This document shows positions 7,396-15,708 of a stretch of 46,689 bases of DNA, in pieces (the stretch's first letter is position 1; the number at the start of each line of letters is the position of its first letter). This DNA comes from Chloroflexota bacterium. GTDB taxonomy: Bacteria > Chloroflexota > Anaerolineae > JAAEKA01. The translations under genes and the position numbers were made by a program. Under the pieces are notes generated by a model. That model did no database searches. It was not told where the DNA came from and worked only from the letters and a program-made list of their open reading frames with translations. The DNA is taken from NCBI GenBank assembly GCA_034717495.1, contig JAYELL010000028.1:1-46689 (forward strand). Direction: 5' to 3'.

Positions 7396-9459
7396 TTACT
7401 GGTCACCCCGGCGCGGCGGGGATTCATGGTGCAGACCTGCTCGCTGCGGCACCCGCGGCCCATGGTGGTTTGCCAGCTCGGGCGACATCTCCTCGTTGAA
7501 GTAAAGCGGTACCGGCTGAATATCCACCGGTTGGCGCTCCTTGTCGCGACCCAGAGCCGGGCATCCCCAGGCGTCGTCCGGGACGTTGCGACGCATGGTT
7601 TTGAAGAGGCCCAGGATACCGCAGGAGAAACAATGCTCCCGGCAGTCGTCCACCACCCCTCCCTTGAGGGAGTTCAGGTACTCCTGGGTCAAAAACTCCT
7701 TGCTGACGCCAGTGCTGATGTGTTCCCACGGCAGGTACTCGTCGATGGAGCGTTCGCGACGCGCGTACCAGTCGGGATCGATATCCAGCTCCTCGAGGGC
7801 CGTTTTCCACGCGTCAAAGCTGCCCTGGTCGTGCCAGCCATCGAACTTCGCGCCCGATTGCCAGGCTCTTTCGACGACATCTGCCAGTTTTCGATCGCCG
7901 CGCGTCAGCATGGCTTCCAGCATGGTTTCCTCGGGACTGTTCCAACTGAACTCGAAGCCCCTGCCGCGAATGCGCTGCTGCAATCGTCTGATCTGTTGGT
8001 TCAGTGTTTCTTCATCTTCGACAGGCACCCACTGGAAGGGGGTATGGGGTTTGGGCACCAGGGTGCTGACTCCCACCCGCACCTTGGCCCGCCCGCCAAT
8101 GTGTCTGCGCCCGATCTTCATCACCTGGTGGGCCAGATCGGCAATTGCGTCCACATCTTCCATGGTTTGGGTTGGATGACCGATCATGAAGTAGAGTTTA
8201 ATGGTCGTCCAACCCCGGCTAAAGACTTCGTCGGCTGTGCGCAGCAGGTCTTCGGTGGCGATCGGTTTGTTGATGACGTCGCGTAGCCGGTCGGTGGCAG
8301 CTTCAGGTGCAAAGGTAAAGCCACTGCGACGGCGTCCCTTCTGTAGCGTTTCCATCAGGTCGACCGAAAAGCTCTCAATACGAAGGCTGGGCAGGCCAAC
8401 GCTCAGTTTTTTGTCGCCATGACGAGTCATGATCTCTTCCACCAGTTCGGCCACCTGGCTGTAGTCGCTGGAACTGAGGCTCAACAGGCCGATTTCCTCG
8501 AACCCGGTGGACTCGATAATCTGGTCCACCGCTGTCAGCACTTCCGCCATGGGACGTTCCCGTACCGGACGGAAGATCATACCGGCCTGGCAAAAGCGGC
8601 AACCCCGGGTGCACCCTCGTTGGATCTCGATGGCTGCCCGATTATGAACTACATCGGCGAAGGGCACGATGAAATCAGTTACCGGCGGTGGCATGACCGG
8701 CATGATACGTTTTATGATTTGCAGCGCGGCCGAGTCGTCCACCGCTTCGAAGCCAGCGATCGTGCCATCGTCCGCGTAGCATACCTGATACAGGTGAGGG
8801 ACGTAGACTCCCCGGATCCGGGCCAATGATCGCCACAAGTCCGCGCGATCCCTGCCCCGGGTTTTCCAGGCAGCATAGGCCTCTATGACCTCGAAGATAA
8901 CCTCTTCCCCTTCACCGATGACGAAGGCATCGAAAAAGGCATGCATCGGTTCCGGATTATAGCAACCACTGCCACCGGCGATGATCAGTGGATGGGCGGC
9001 TGTGCGATCAGTGGCGCGCAAAGGCAGGCCTGCCAGGTCCAACATGTTGAGCACGTTGGTGTAGAGCTGCTCGTAGGGCAGGCTGAAGCCGATAATATCG
9101 AAATCGCGGAGGGGGTGGCGGGTCTCGAGGCTGAACAAGGGTGCGCCGGCGTTCCGCATTTCTTGCTCCATGTCGATCCACGGCGCATACACCCTTTCCG
9201 CCAGCATGTCTGGACGCTTGTTGACCAGATCATAGAGGATTGCCATTCCCAGGTTGGACATGCCGAGATCATAGATGTCGGGGAATGCCAGGGCAATTCG
9301 CTGGGTTGTGGTGTCCCAATCCTTGACGACCGAATTCCATTCACCGCCCGTATACCGGGCAGGCTTCTGCACTGTGAGCAGAGTCTTGTCGAGGAAATCG
9401 CTGATAGCCGCAGGGGTCCAGCCAACTTCCCGCGTGCCGCGCGGCAGGTGCACGCTCAT
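7396..9459 (-). CDS. B12-binding-type radical SAM protein (TIGR03960-like)
   Basis: This 687-residue protein has an N-terminal region typical of the family (PDIYDLGMSNLGMAILYDLV, residues 60-79), then the 4Fe-4S/SAM motif RGCTRGCRFCQAG with cysteines at about 283, 287 and 290 (CxxxCxxC). The radical SAM barrel continues with FAPEAATDRLRDVINK, and a Cys-rich stretch (DDCREHCFSCGILG) lies near the C-terminus. Members are often encoded with the DUF2344 partner, which here lies 3 kb away. The reaction is not established. ATG 9459 follows GGAGAG. Confidence 0.85.
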   Translation of the reverse strand: MSVHLPRGTREVGWTPAAISDFLDKTLLTVQKPARYTGGEWNSVVKDWDTTTQRIALAFPDIYDLGMSNLGMAILYDLVNKRPDMLAERVYAPWIDMEQEMRNAGAPLFSLETRHPLRDFDIIGFSLPYEQLYTNVLNMLDLAGLPLRATDRTAAHPLIIAGGSGCYNPEPMHAFFDAFVIGEGEEVIFEVIEAYAAWKTRGRDRADLWRSLARIRGVYVPHLYQVCYADDGTIAGFEAVDDSAALQIIKRIMPVMPPPVTDFIVPFADVVHNRAAIEIQRGCTRGCRFCQAGMIFRPVRERPMAEVLTAVDQIIESTGFEEIGLLSLSSSDYSQVAELVEEIMTRHGDKKLSVGLPSLRIESFSVDLMETLQKGRRRSGFTFAPEAATDRLRDVINKPIATEDLLRTADEVFSRGWTTIKLYFMIGHPTQTMEDVDAIADLAHQVMKIGRRHIGGRAKVRVGVSTLVPKPHTPFQWVPVEDEETLNQQIRRLQQRIRGRGFEFSWNSPEETMLEAMLTRGDRKLADVVERAWQSGAKFDGWHDQGSFDAWKTALEELDIDPDWYARRERSIDEYLPWEHISTGVSKEFLTQEYLNSLKGGVVDDCREHCFSCGILGLFKTMRRNVPDDAWGCPALGRDKERQPVDIQPVPLYFNEEMSPELANHHGPRVPQRAGLHHESPPRRGDQ

Positions 9460-9502
9460 CGTATCTCTCCTACTCGTTCTACCCGGATGCGTTCAGAAAA
9501 CA

Positions 9503-9556
9503 CAACCGGGGCGGGATTCGTACCCGCAAGGTTAAAGTTGATGAAACCCCCGGTTG
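9503..9556. repeat. Nested inverted repeats upstream of the radical SAM gene
   Basis: CAACCGGGG (9503-9511) pairs with CCCCGGTTG (9548-9556), and inside it GCGGG (9511-9515) pairs with CCCGC (9523-9527) around a 7-base loop. The element would lie in the leader of the minus-strand radical SAM gene. It could be a structured leader or a repeat; it does not fold as a tRNA. Confidence 0.45.
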
Positions 9557-9644
9557 ACAGCAGTTCTCAATACGGAGGGGAGTCGAGGCTTTACGAAGTC
9601 CCCGTTTTTCGGGTCAGCCGGGTTGATCTTTCTTGGATTGATCT

Positions 9645-9932
9645 GCGTCCACCCTTCGACTACGCTCAGGACAGGTCTGCGGTTGTGTTTTTTCTGATTT
9701 CACCGCTGATTTACGCAGACCTCTGGCGCAGATCATCGCTGATCTCTTCTGATGTCTGATCTGCGTCTGTCAGTGTTCATCGTGCTGCGGTACATCTTGA
9801 CGCCTGCACCGGGTGCCAAGGGACTGCCCAGGCGACAACATCCGGTATTATACATGAATGGTTGGGGAAGGCAACGTGGGGAAAGAATTGATTTAGCCGG
9901 TGGGTAGCCACATGATCGGTGGAGGGGAAGAA
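9645..9932. other. Gene-free spacer with low-quality repeat-like sequence
   Basis: Together with 9460-9644 this is a 473-bp gap. It holds a CCTTCGACTACGCTCAGGAC-type segment near 9652, similar to a degenerate stretch near 20135-20195, and imperfect repeats of a GATCTGCGTC/CGCAGATC kind near 9631-9770. No open frame with a credible start or family match is seen. I read it as decayed intergenic repeats. Confidence 0.35.
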
Positions 9933-10532
9933 CTATTGCACGAGGATGGTATCGAGAAGGCCCATCTCGTCGAGGGCCTCATAGGCATAGGATTGCACCA
10001 GGTGATTAGGGTCGTTGAGGGCAGGAAAGAGCCAGGGCGCTGAGCGCTCACTATGGATCCGGTAGAGGGCGTAGGCCGCACGCACGCGGACGCCATCACG
10101 TTCGTCGTGCAACGCGGTGCCGAGCGCCGGTACAGCAGGCTCGCCGATCATTGCCAGAGCGTCGGCGGCCGCACCGCGAACCCATCCACTCTGGTCGCTG
10201 AGCAGCACGGTCATGGCTGGGATGGCACAGATTGCCCGCATTTGTCCGAGCGCCAACGGGGCCACACAGCGGATAGCGTCGTCTGGATCGCCGAGGGAGA
10301 GAAGCAGTGCAGGCATGGTGGCCTCTCGGCAGTCGGGACTCTGTTCGGCTACTGCAGCCAGGCCGCGCACCGCCCACCAGCGGTAGTCTGCATTGTCGGA
10401 AGTGTGGAGATCCAAAAGCAGGGCAAGGGCATCGCACTCGTGATCGGCAAGTTCGATGATGGCGGCCTCGGCCGCTTCGTCGTCGTCAGCCCCGATGGCC
10501 TGGAGCAATTGATCAAGTGAGACATCGGTCAT
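9933..10532 (-). CDS. HEAT-repeat protein
   Basis: This 199-residue protein is made almost wholly of HEAT/PBS-lyase-like helical repeats of about 30 residues, for example YRWWAVRGLAAVAEQSP, AIRCVAPLALGQM, WVRGAAADALAMIGEPAV and GVRVRAAYALYRIHSE. Such proteins are helical scaffolds for protein binding; no catalytic residues are visible. Its ATG overlaps the stop of the DUF123 gene (ATGA at 10532-10529), so translation is coupled to that gene. The partner is unknown. Confidence 0.8.
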   Translation of the reverse strand: MTDVSLDQLLQAIGADDDEAAEAAIIELADHECDALALLLDLHTSDNADYRWWAVRGLAAVAEQSPDCREATMPALLLSLGDPDDAIRCVAPLALGQMRAICAIPAMTVLLSDQSGWVRGAAADALAMIGEPAVPALGTALHDERDGVRVRAAYALYRIHSERSAPWLFPALNDPNHLVQSYAYEALDEMGLLDTILVQ

Positions 10533-10972
10533 GTCAGATAGTCCTCAATGGTTTGTAGGGTCCAGCCAGATGGCAGTGACAGAAAGTGCGCCGGGCAACC
10601 CGATCGGCAATCACTGCTACCGAAACCGGGCTGGGGCCAGACGGCCCCGGCCCGGCACAGTGCCCCAATCCAGGCACACTCCAGGCGCTGCAAACCGACC
10701 CTGTAGCGAAAAAAGACTGGCCGTTGCTGCGACGTAAGGTAATCGATGTGCCAGTGTAAACGTCTCTCAGCCGTTTGGGAACTCATATGCCGTCCAAGGC
10801 GGCTGCGCAGGCCGCCTGATCCCAACGCACTGCCCACGTAGATGTAGGATCCTGGATTCAGCCTGACCGGACCGAGTCCACCGGCTGTGATATCGAGTGC
10901 GCTCTCAAGATCGAACCAGAGCAGGTAGGTGCCTGGGCCTGATGGCAGCTTCTCCTCAAACAGCCTCCACAT
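10529..10972 (-). CDS. DUF123 / GIY-YIG-like protein
   Basis: This 147-residue protein of the DUF123 family (PF01986) is related to the GIY-YIG nuclease fold and is often found as a C-terminal extension of endonuclease III in archaea. Family marks include PGTYLLWF, GSYIYVGSALGSGGLRSRLGRH, LHWHIDYL, ECAW and GFGSSDC. The true start is most likely ATG 10972 (MWRLFEEK), because the -10 element of a good promoter lies just upstream; a longer in-frame start at 10999 would lie upstream of the transcription start. Its biochemical role is unproven; nucleic-acid binding is a reasonable inference. Confidence 0.8.
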   Translation of the reverse strand: MWRLFEEKLPSGPGTYLLWFDLESALDITAGGLGPVRLNPGSYIYVGSALGSGGLRSRLGRHMSSQTAERRLHWHIDYLTSQQRPVFFRYRVGLQRLECAWIGALCRAGAVWPQPGFGSSDCRSGCPAHFLSLPSGWTLQTIEDYLT

Positions 10973-10978
10973 GATTTC

Positions 10979-11006
10979 ATCATAACAGAGATGGGGCAAA
11001 AGTCAA
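10979..11006 (-). promoter_or_regulatory. Sigma-A promoter for the DUF123-HEAT pair, probably leaderless
   Basis: On the minus strand TTGACT (11006-11001) and TATGAT (10984-10979) are spaced by 16 bases. Transcription would start about seven bases later, at or next to ATG 10972, which suggests a leaderless message. Confidence 0.55.
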
Positions 11007-11056
11007 GGGCTTTTTGGAACCTCTTTTGAAACCGGCTTGTCTTACCCACCCCCCGG

Positions 11057-11079
11057 CCTCCTCCCAGATTGGGAGGGGG
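11057..11079. repeat. GC-rich hairpin of a dispersed repeat, in the 11007-11327 spacer
   Basis: CCTCCTCCC (11057-11065) pairs with GGGAGGGGG (11071-11079) around AGATT. A similar CCTCCCC hairpin with the same flanking style occurs at 23044-23066. Further along, 11130-11185 is rich in overlapping CTTCCGC/GCGGAAG and TTCGCT/AGCGAA palindromes. The 320-bp spacer has no credible gene; its right end holds the promoter listed next. Confidence 0.45.
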
Positions 11080-11242
11080 AGAGCATGAGGCCTGTTGAGA
11101 AACGTCACTCCGACTCCCCTGCACGGTTCGGTGAGCTCTTCGCTGTCGCTTCCGCAGGACTCCGGAGCGAAGCGGAAGGAGCTGCGCACGGGCTGGAGGG
11201 GCACAAGGGGACTTTCGATACACAACCGTGGGGCAGAGCAGT

Positions 11243-11271
11243 TTGCCAGCAGTGTTTGATTGCAGTAGAAT
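11243..11271 (+). promoter_or_regulatory. Candidate sigma-A promoter before the methyltransferase remnant
   Basis: TTGCCA (11243-11248) and TAGAAT (11266-11271) are 17 bases apart. Transcription from here would reach the methyltransferase remnant at 11328 and could also run into hisZ, which has no other visible promoter. Confidence 0.4.
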
Positions 11272-11327
11272 AATGTGGAGGTTTGCCGCGATAGCACAGA
11301 CTGGTTTTTGGTGGAATGGTGTTTCCA

Positions 11328-11912
11328 ATGAGCGTTCGTCAACCCGAATTGAAGACTCGTGACGTTATCGAGAGTGAGCGAACATATCTTGAGAAGTTGG
11401 CTGCTCTTCTTGCGCAGGACCTGGATTTCCACGGCCAGGACAGCGGGTATGCATCACACCGCTTTCATTCCTTCCCTGCGAAATTCCCCCCGCAGCTACC
11501 GCGTAAATTCATCGATGGATTGACCCGACCGGGCGATGTGGTCCTTGACCCGATAATGGGATCTGGGACCACAATTGTCGAGGCTTATCTGGCTGGCCGG
11601 CGTGCCGCGGGTTTCGACATCGACCCATTGGCGTTACTGGTCACGCGGGCAAAGGTCACACCGCTGTCAGCCGAACGAGTGGTTCATGAGAGCAACAGGG
11701 TATTGTGTCGGGCGCAATCTGTCGAGGAGTACGTGATCGGCTTTCTCAAACCGTACTTCGATCGAGATGGAGAAGGCATTTTCGCGTTGCCTGAGCTTCA
11801 GGATTCGATCCGGGACATCCATAATGAAGATCAGCTGGATCTGCTCACCACGTTGATTCAGGGTCGGCGCTTGCGAGACATAAGTGATTTGCCTTTTGAT
11901 TTAGTCGTATAG
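11328..11912 (+). pseudogene. Site-specific DNA methyltransferase, cut before its catalytic motif
   Basis: This 194-residue remnant (from ATG 11328; ATG 11316 is also in frame) has the amino-methyltransferase opening HRFHSFPAKFPPQLPRKF and the SAM-binding motif I LDPIMGSGTTIVEAYLAGR, followed by GFDIDPLALLVTRAK. In this family the target-binding catalytic motif (S/D-P-P-Y) comes later, typically as FDLVVTSPPY. Here the protein ends PFDLVV-stop, exactly where that motif should begin, and hisZ starts 17 bases on. It cannot be an active methyltransferase. No restriction endonuclease gene is nearby. The most likely cause is a deletion joint at about 11910. Confidence 0.75.
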
Positions 11913-11929
11913 ATCGATCAACTTTTCCT

Positions 11930-13213
11930 ATGATGTCAAACTTGCCTTTCTCCCCGATCCAATATCAGAACTGGCCGCTGCCCCAAGGGGTTGTCGATCT
12001 CTTTTTCGACGACGCGGCCGCAAAAAGGGATCTGGAACAGGAACTGCGCCAGTTATTCCGAACCTGGGGCTATGGCGAACTGATCCCGCCCACCTTCGAA
12101 TATGCCGACACGCTGGCATCGGAAGGAGGTACGCAGCTTGCCGAGGATATGTACCGCTTCGTCGACCGGGATGGCCGTACCCTGGCCCTCAGGCCCGACC
12201 TGACGATACCCGCTGCCCGGGTTGTAGGTACCCGCCTGTTTGACCAGCCAATGCCCCTGCGCCTGTGTTACACCGGTTCGGTATTCCGATATGAAGCCCC
12301 GCAGGCGGGCCGGCAAAGGGAGTTCACACAGGCCGGCTTCGAATTGTTCGGCGCTGCATCACCGGAAGCCGATGCCGAGGTGCTTGCCCTGACCGCTGGG
12401 GCCCTCAGACTGTCTCAGGTCGAGGGTTTTCGGATAGTGATCGGTCAACTTGACTTTGTCCGAGGCCTGTTGGGAGAAACGGACGCCTCCCCCGAATACC
12501 TTGTCGAGCTGACAAATGCCATCGACCGCAAAAACCTGGCCGACCTGGAGGTTCTTGTGGACTCGCTGGGGGCTGCCGGGGCACTTCGAAACGCGCTGTT
12601 GGCGCTTCCCCGGCTCCAGGGTGGGGCTTCCGTGCTGGACGAGGCTGCGGATTTCTGCCTTAACGAAGCTATGACCGCAGCGCTGGGTCGCCTGCAGGAT
12701 ATCCACTTGCTTCTGGACGGCTACGGGCTGGATTCAGTGGTCGATTACGATCTGGGCGAGACGCGCGGCATGGAATACTACACTGGCATCAGTTTCAAGG
12801 CTTATGCACCGGGCCTCGGCTTTGCCATTTCCTCAGGTGGTCGCTACGATGATCTGGTCGGGCACTTCGGGCCATCACAACCGGCAGTGGGTTGCGCACT
12901 GTGGCTGGATCGCATTCTGCTGGTTCGCCAGCGCCAGGGCAGAATCGGACCAGGCACCCGACCTGATCTGGTGATCGCTGCTGCTGATAACCAGGACTGC
13001 CTGGGTCTCATGGCTGATCTGAGGCGCGGGGGTTTCCAGATCGAGCTGGAATTGTCAGGGCGGCAAGGGAACGAGCTGCGCCAATATGCCGCCGAGCGGG
13101 GAATCCCGCGTAGCGCCGTTTGCGCGGGCGACGGACAGGTGACCCTTTACATCGGTGAAACGGAAAAGAACCTTGGGATCGACGAGGTCTTGCGGGAGAC
13201 CGAAGCATGGTAG
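11930..13213 (+). CDS. hisZ: ATP phosphoribosyltransferase regulatory subunit
   Basis: HisZ is a catalytically silent histidyl-tRNA synthetase paralogue that binds short HisG and is needed for its activity and histidine feedback. The 427-residue protein has class II synthetase motif 2-like sequence (LALRPDLTIPAARVV, about residue 85), then CYTGSVFRYEAPQAGRQREFTQAG, and motif 3-like SSGGRYDDLVGHFG near 303. A further C-terminal domain of about 90 residues resembles an anticodon-binding fold. Overlap by 7 bases with hisG fits the known partnership. ATG 11930 and 11933 are both possible starts; no clear ribosome site is seen. Confidence 0.92.
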   Translation: MMSNLPFSPIQYQNWPLPQGVVDLFFDDAAAKRDLEQELRQLFRTWGYGELIPPTFEYADTLASEGGTQLAEDMYRFVDRDGRTLALRPDLTIPAARVVGTRLFDQPMPLRLCYTGSVFRYEAPQAGRQREFTQAGFELFGAASPEADAEVLALTAGALRLSQVEGFRIVIGQLDFVRGLLGETDASPEYLVELTNAIDRKNLADLEVLVDSLGAAGALRNALLALPRLQGGASVLDEAADFCLNEAMTAALGRLQDIHLLLDGYGLDSVVDYDLGETRGMEYYTGISFKAYAPGLGFAISSGGRYDDLVGHFGPSQPAVGCALWLDRILLVRQRQGRIGPGTRPDLVIAAADNQDCLGLMADLRRGGFQIELELSGRQGNELRQYAAERGIPRSAVCAGDGQVTLYIGETEKNLGIDEVLRETEAW

Positions 13214-13935
13214 ATTCGCCGGCCGGTTCTCCAATGGAAGGAAAGCCGGAGGTCGGTCGATCGGCCGCGCGGTTGGTGGTTGCTCTGCCGAAAGGACGAC
13301 TGCTCGACGAGGCGCTCGACAGCCTCACCCGGGCCGGCTATGGTCTGAATGCCGGGGAAAACGGACGTCGACTGGTCGTACCATCCTCAGATGCCCGTGT
13401 CAGTTACATATTGGCAAAACCTGCCGATGTCCCGGTGTATGTGGAGAATGGCGCGGCCGATCTGGGCATCGTTGGATTGGATGTTCTTCGTGAGAGCCAA
13501 CGGGATGTTCTGGAGCCCCTGCAACTTCCCTTCGGGCATTGCCGGCTGGTGGTGGCAGGCCCGGCGCTTCGCTCGGAACGCCCCCTGCGTCTGGAGCCAA
13601 ACCCGCGGGTGGCCACGAAATTCCCCGTGCTCACGGAGGCATTTTTCCGTCAGCGGGGCATCAGTGCCGAGATCATCCAGCTTTCGGGCTCTGTGGAGCT
13701 TGCTCCATTGGTGGATCTGGCAGATTTGATTGTGGATCTGGTCCAGACGGGTCGTACTCTGCGGGACAATGGGCTGGTGGAGTTGCGGATCATCCTGGAG
13801 AGCCAGGCCATGTTGATCGCCAATCGCGCTGCCTGGCGATTGAAGGCCACCGGGATGGCCGCCTTCGTTTCAGCGCTTCGGGATTCGGTCAACCCTTTGC
13901 AGGCAATCCAGGAATCGTCCGGTATGGGCCGTTGA
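13207..13935 (+). CDS. hisG: ATP phosphoribosyltransferase, short form catalytic subunit
   Basis: HisG joins ATP and PRPP in the first step of histidine synthesis. The 242-residue protein belongs to the short form, which lacks the C-terminal regulatory domain and needs HisZ. Marks are LPKGRL near residue 28, PRVATKFPVLTEAFF near 134, LSGSVELAPLVDLADLIVDL near 157 and the PRPP-binding VQTGRTLRDNGL near 178. The N-terminus is about 20 residues longer than usual; ATG 13234 (MEGKPE) could be the real start. It overlaps hisZ by 7 bases. Confidence 0.93.
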   Translation: MVDSPAGSPMEGKPEVGRSAARLVVALPKGRLLDEALDSLTRAGYGLNAGENGRRLVVPSSDARVSYILAKPADVPVYVENGAADLGIVGLDVLRESQRDVLEPLQLPFGHCRLVVAGPALRSERPLRLEPNPRVATKFPVLTEAFFRQRGISAEIIQLSGSVELAPLVDLADLIVDLVQTGRTLRDNGLVELRIILESQAMLIANRAAWRLKATGMAAFVSALRDSVNPLQAIQESSGMGR

Positions 13936-13957
13936 CCAGGTAGGTGGAAGACACATC

Positions 13958-14893
13958 ATGTCAGAATTGATCGTGCGGGATGTCTCCAAATCGGAGATCA
14001 AACAGATCGCCGGCTGGTTTATCGAGGATCACGCTGACAATCCCATGTATGCCCGCATGTTTGGCGGAACCCTGCGGCGCCTGCTTTATCACAAGTGGGT
14101 CCTGCCCCGCTATCTGCAGAATGCGGCTTCGATCTGGCTGATCGAAGAGGGAGATGATGCAGTGGGTTATGTGGTGGTTGAAAGATCCGGTGCAGCGATT
14201 CACCTGGCAGATCTGGTTCTCTACGACGACGACCTTCGAGCAGAGGCAGTGGGCAAGATCGTGGCGCGAGCCAGGGACGTGGCCCAGGATAAGGGGTATC
14301 GCTATATTGGAACCGCACCCGGGAAGACTGACGAGGATCTTCTGCAAACTTATCGCGACAGCGGCTTTGAGTTTCTCGATTATTATCTTTGGGCCTTCAG
14401 CGGACAGGTGATGGATATCGATGCGCCCGAGGGCGTGGACCTTCCCTCGCTCGGTTTGAAGTCTTCTCTGGAACAGCGACTTCATTACCTTGGTATTGAG
14501 CTGGACGCCTCCGAGGTTGCGGCCCGGGATTTGATCGAAAGCAATTATCTGCCGAAGAAACCTGCCAAAAACCACGCCTTTGAGATTGAACTCACCCGGG
14601 CTGATGGCGGGACGCAGGGGATCGGCTATCTCTCGCCGCGACCTGATGAGCGCAAGGATGGTGTGCTGTCCCTGGTGCTCTCCACCGATCCCGCGTACTG
14701 GGGAACACCGCTTGAGGCACAGATCGTTGGCGCGTTTGCCAACGCCACTTCTGAAGATGAAACCGTGCCCGTGCGGGTCATGGTCAGTACAACGGCCCAC
14801 GCCGAGCAATCGCAGGACGCATTTGCCGATATTGGCCTGGTGCGCGGCCTGGATGCCCGACCTGTGATGTACATTGATATCGAGGAAAGATGA
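13958..14893 (+). CDS. Uncharacterised GNAT-like protein within the his operon
   Basis: This 311-residue soluble protein sits between hisG and hisA. Its first half looks GNAT-like: an N-terminal [14 protein letters not shown], a strand [15 protein letters not shown], and a typical final hairpin [15 protein letters not shown] near residue 131. The acetyl-CoA loop is not well conserved, so activity is uncertain. The second half (about 160-311) may be a second diverged domain of similar fold. It starts 22 bases after hisG, and its stop overlaps the hisA start (ATGA at 14890), so it is surely an operon member. No histidine-pathway step is known to need it; its function is unknown. Confidence 0.75.
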   Translation: MSELIVRDVSKSEIKQIAGWFIEDHADNPMYARMFGGTLRRLLYHKWVLPRYLQNAASIWLIEEGDDAVGYVVVERSGAAIHLADLVLYDDDLRAEAVGKIVARARDVAQDKGYRYIGTAPGKTDEDLLQTYRDSGFEFLDYYLWAFSGQVMDIDAPEGVDLPSLGLKSSLEQRLHYLGIELDASEVAARDLIESNYLPKKPAKNHAFEIELTRADGGTQGIGYLSPRPDERKDGVLSLVLSTDPAYWGTPLEAQIVGAFANATSEDETVPVRVMVSTTAHAEQSQDAFADIGLVRGLDARPVMYIDIEER

Positions 14894-15708
14894 TCGTATT
14901 TCCCGCCATCGATCTCCGGCAAGGCCGGTGCGTTCGGCTCAAACAGGGCGATCCGGATGCCGAAACGCTGTTTTCCAATGATCCCGTGGCTATCGCCCGG
15001 CAGTGGGCCGCGGCGGGAGCCCAATGGCTGCACGTGGTCAACCTGGATGGCGCAATTGGCGATCAGAAGCATGATGCACCGAATCTGGTGCGGCTCCAGG
15101 AGATTGGGCGGGCAGTCAGTCTTCCGATTCAGTTTGGCGGTGGCTTGCGCACGCTGGATGATGTGAACCATGCGTTGGCCCTGGGAGCTGCAAGGGTAGT
15201 TCTGGGTACCGCCGCGGTCCAGAACCCGGAATTGCTTTCTGCTGCCATTGAACGATTTGGGCCGCAGGCAGTGGTAGTCGGTTTGGATGCCAGGAACGGG
15301 GTAGTTGCGACCCATGGCTGGCAGCAGAGCAGCGGCCGGGATGTCGTTGACCTGGCGCGGCTGATGGCAGATCGGGGCGTGGAGCGGGTCGTCTATACCG
15401 ATATTGCCAGGGACGGCATGTTGAGCGGCGTGGACAGCAAAGGCACAGCTCGCCTGGCTGATGAGTGTGGACTCAAGGTGATTGCCAGTGGTGGGGTGCG
15501 CGATATGGAGGACATCCGTCGTCTGCAGGCGTTGGAAGCGCGTGGCATCGAGGGCGTCATCGTGGGGCAGGCCCTGTATACCGGCGCCCTGGCTCTGCCT
15601 GATGCGCTGCGGGTGGCGGACGGCTTCCAGAAGACCGCGGCCAGCGACACGGCGACGCTGCGACTAAGGAGCAATTGTGCTGGCAAAACGGATCATTCCG
15701 TGCCTTGA
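14890..15708 (+). CDS. hisA: ProFAR isomerase (HisA)
   Basis: HisA isomerises N'-ProFAR to PRFAR, the fourth step of histidine synthesis. The beta/alpha barrel carries the catalytic Asp8 in [17 protein letters not shown], the phosphate-binding [11 protein letters not shown] near residue 78, the second catalytic Asp in VVGLDARNG near 130, and [11 protein letters not shown] near 200. At 272 residues it is about 25 longer than usual; the extra tail overlaps the first 32 bases of hisF and has no family match, so the extension is probably a drift of the stop codon. Confidence 0.93.
   Translation: MIVFPAIDLRQGRCVRLKQGDPDAETLFSNDPVAIARQWAAAGAQWLHVVNLDGAIGDQKHDAPNLVRLQEIGRAVSLPIQFGGGLRTLDDVNHALALGAARVVLGTAAVQNPELLSAAIERFGPQAVVVGLDARNGVVATHGWQQSSGRDVVDLARLMADRGVERVVYTDIARDGMLSGVDSKGTARLADECGLKVIASGGVRDMEDIRRLQALEARGIEGVIVGQALYTGALALPDALRVADGFQKTAASDTATLRLRSNCAGKTDHSVP

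Noticed and set aside
9511-9527. tRNA-like T-arm on the minus strand (GCGGG, loop, CCCGC).
   Set aside because: The loop reads TACGAAT rather than TTCGAAT and no acceptor, D or anticodon arm can be built around it. It is part of a nested hairpin.
11328-11912. A restriction-modification or other defence system.
   Set aside because: The methyltransferase is truncated before its catalytic motif and no nuclease, helicase or other defence gene is adjacent. The DUF123 gene nearby is not known to be a restriction enzyme.
11913-11930. Histidine leader-peptide attenuator before hisZ.
   Set aside because: Only 17 bases separate hisZ from the methyltransferase remnant, and no His-rich frame or terminator is seen upstream.
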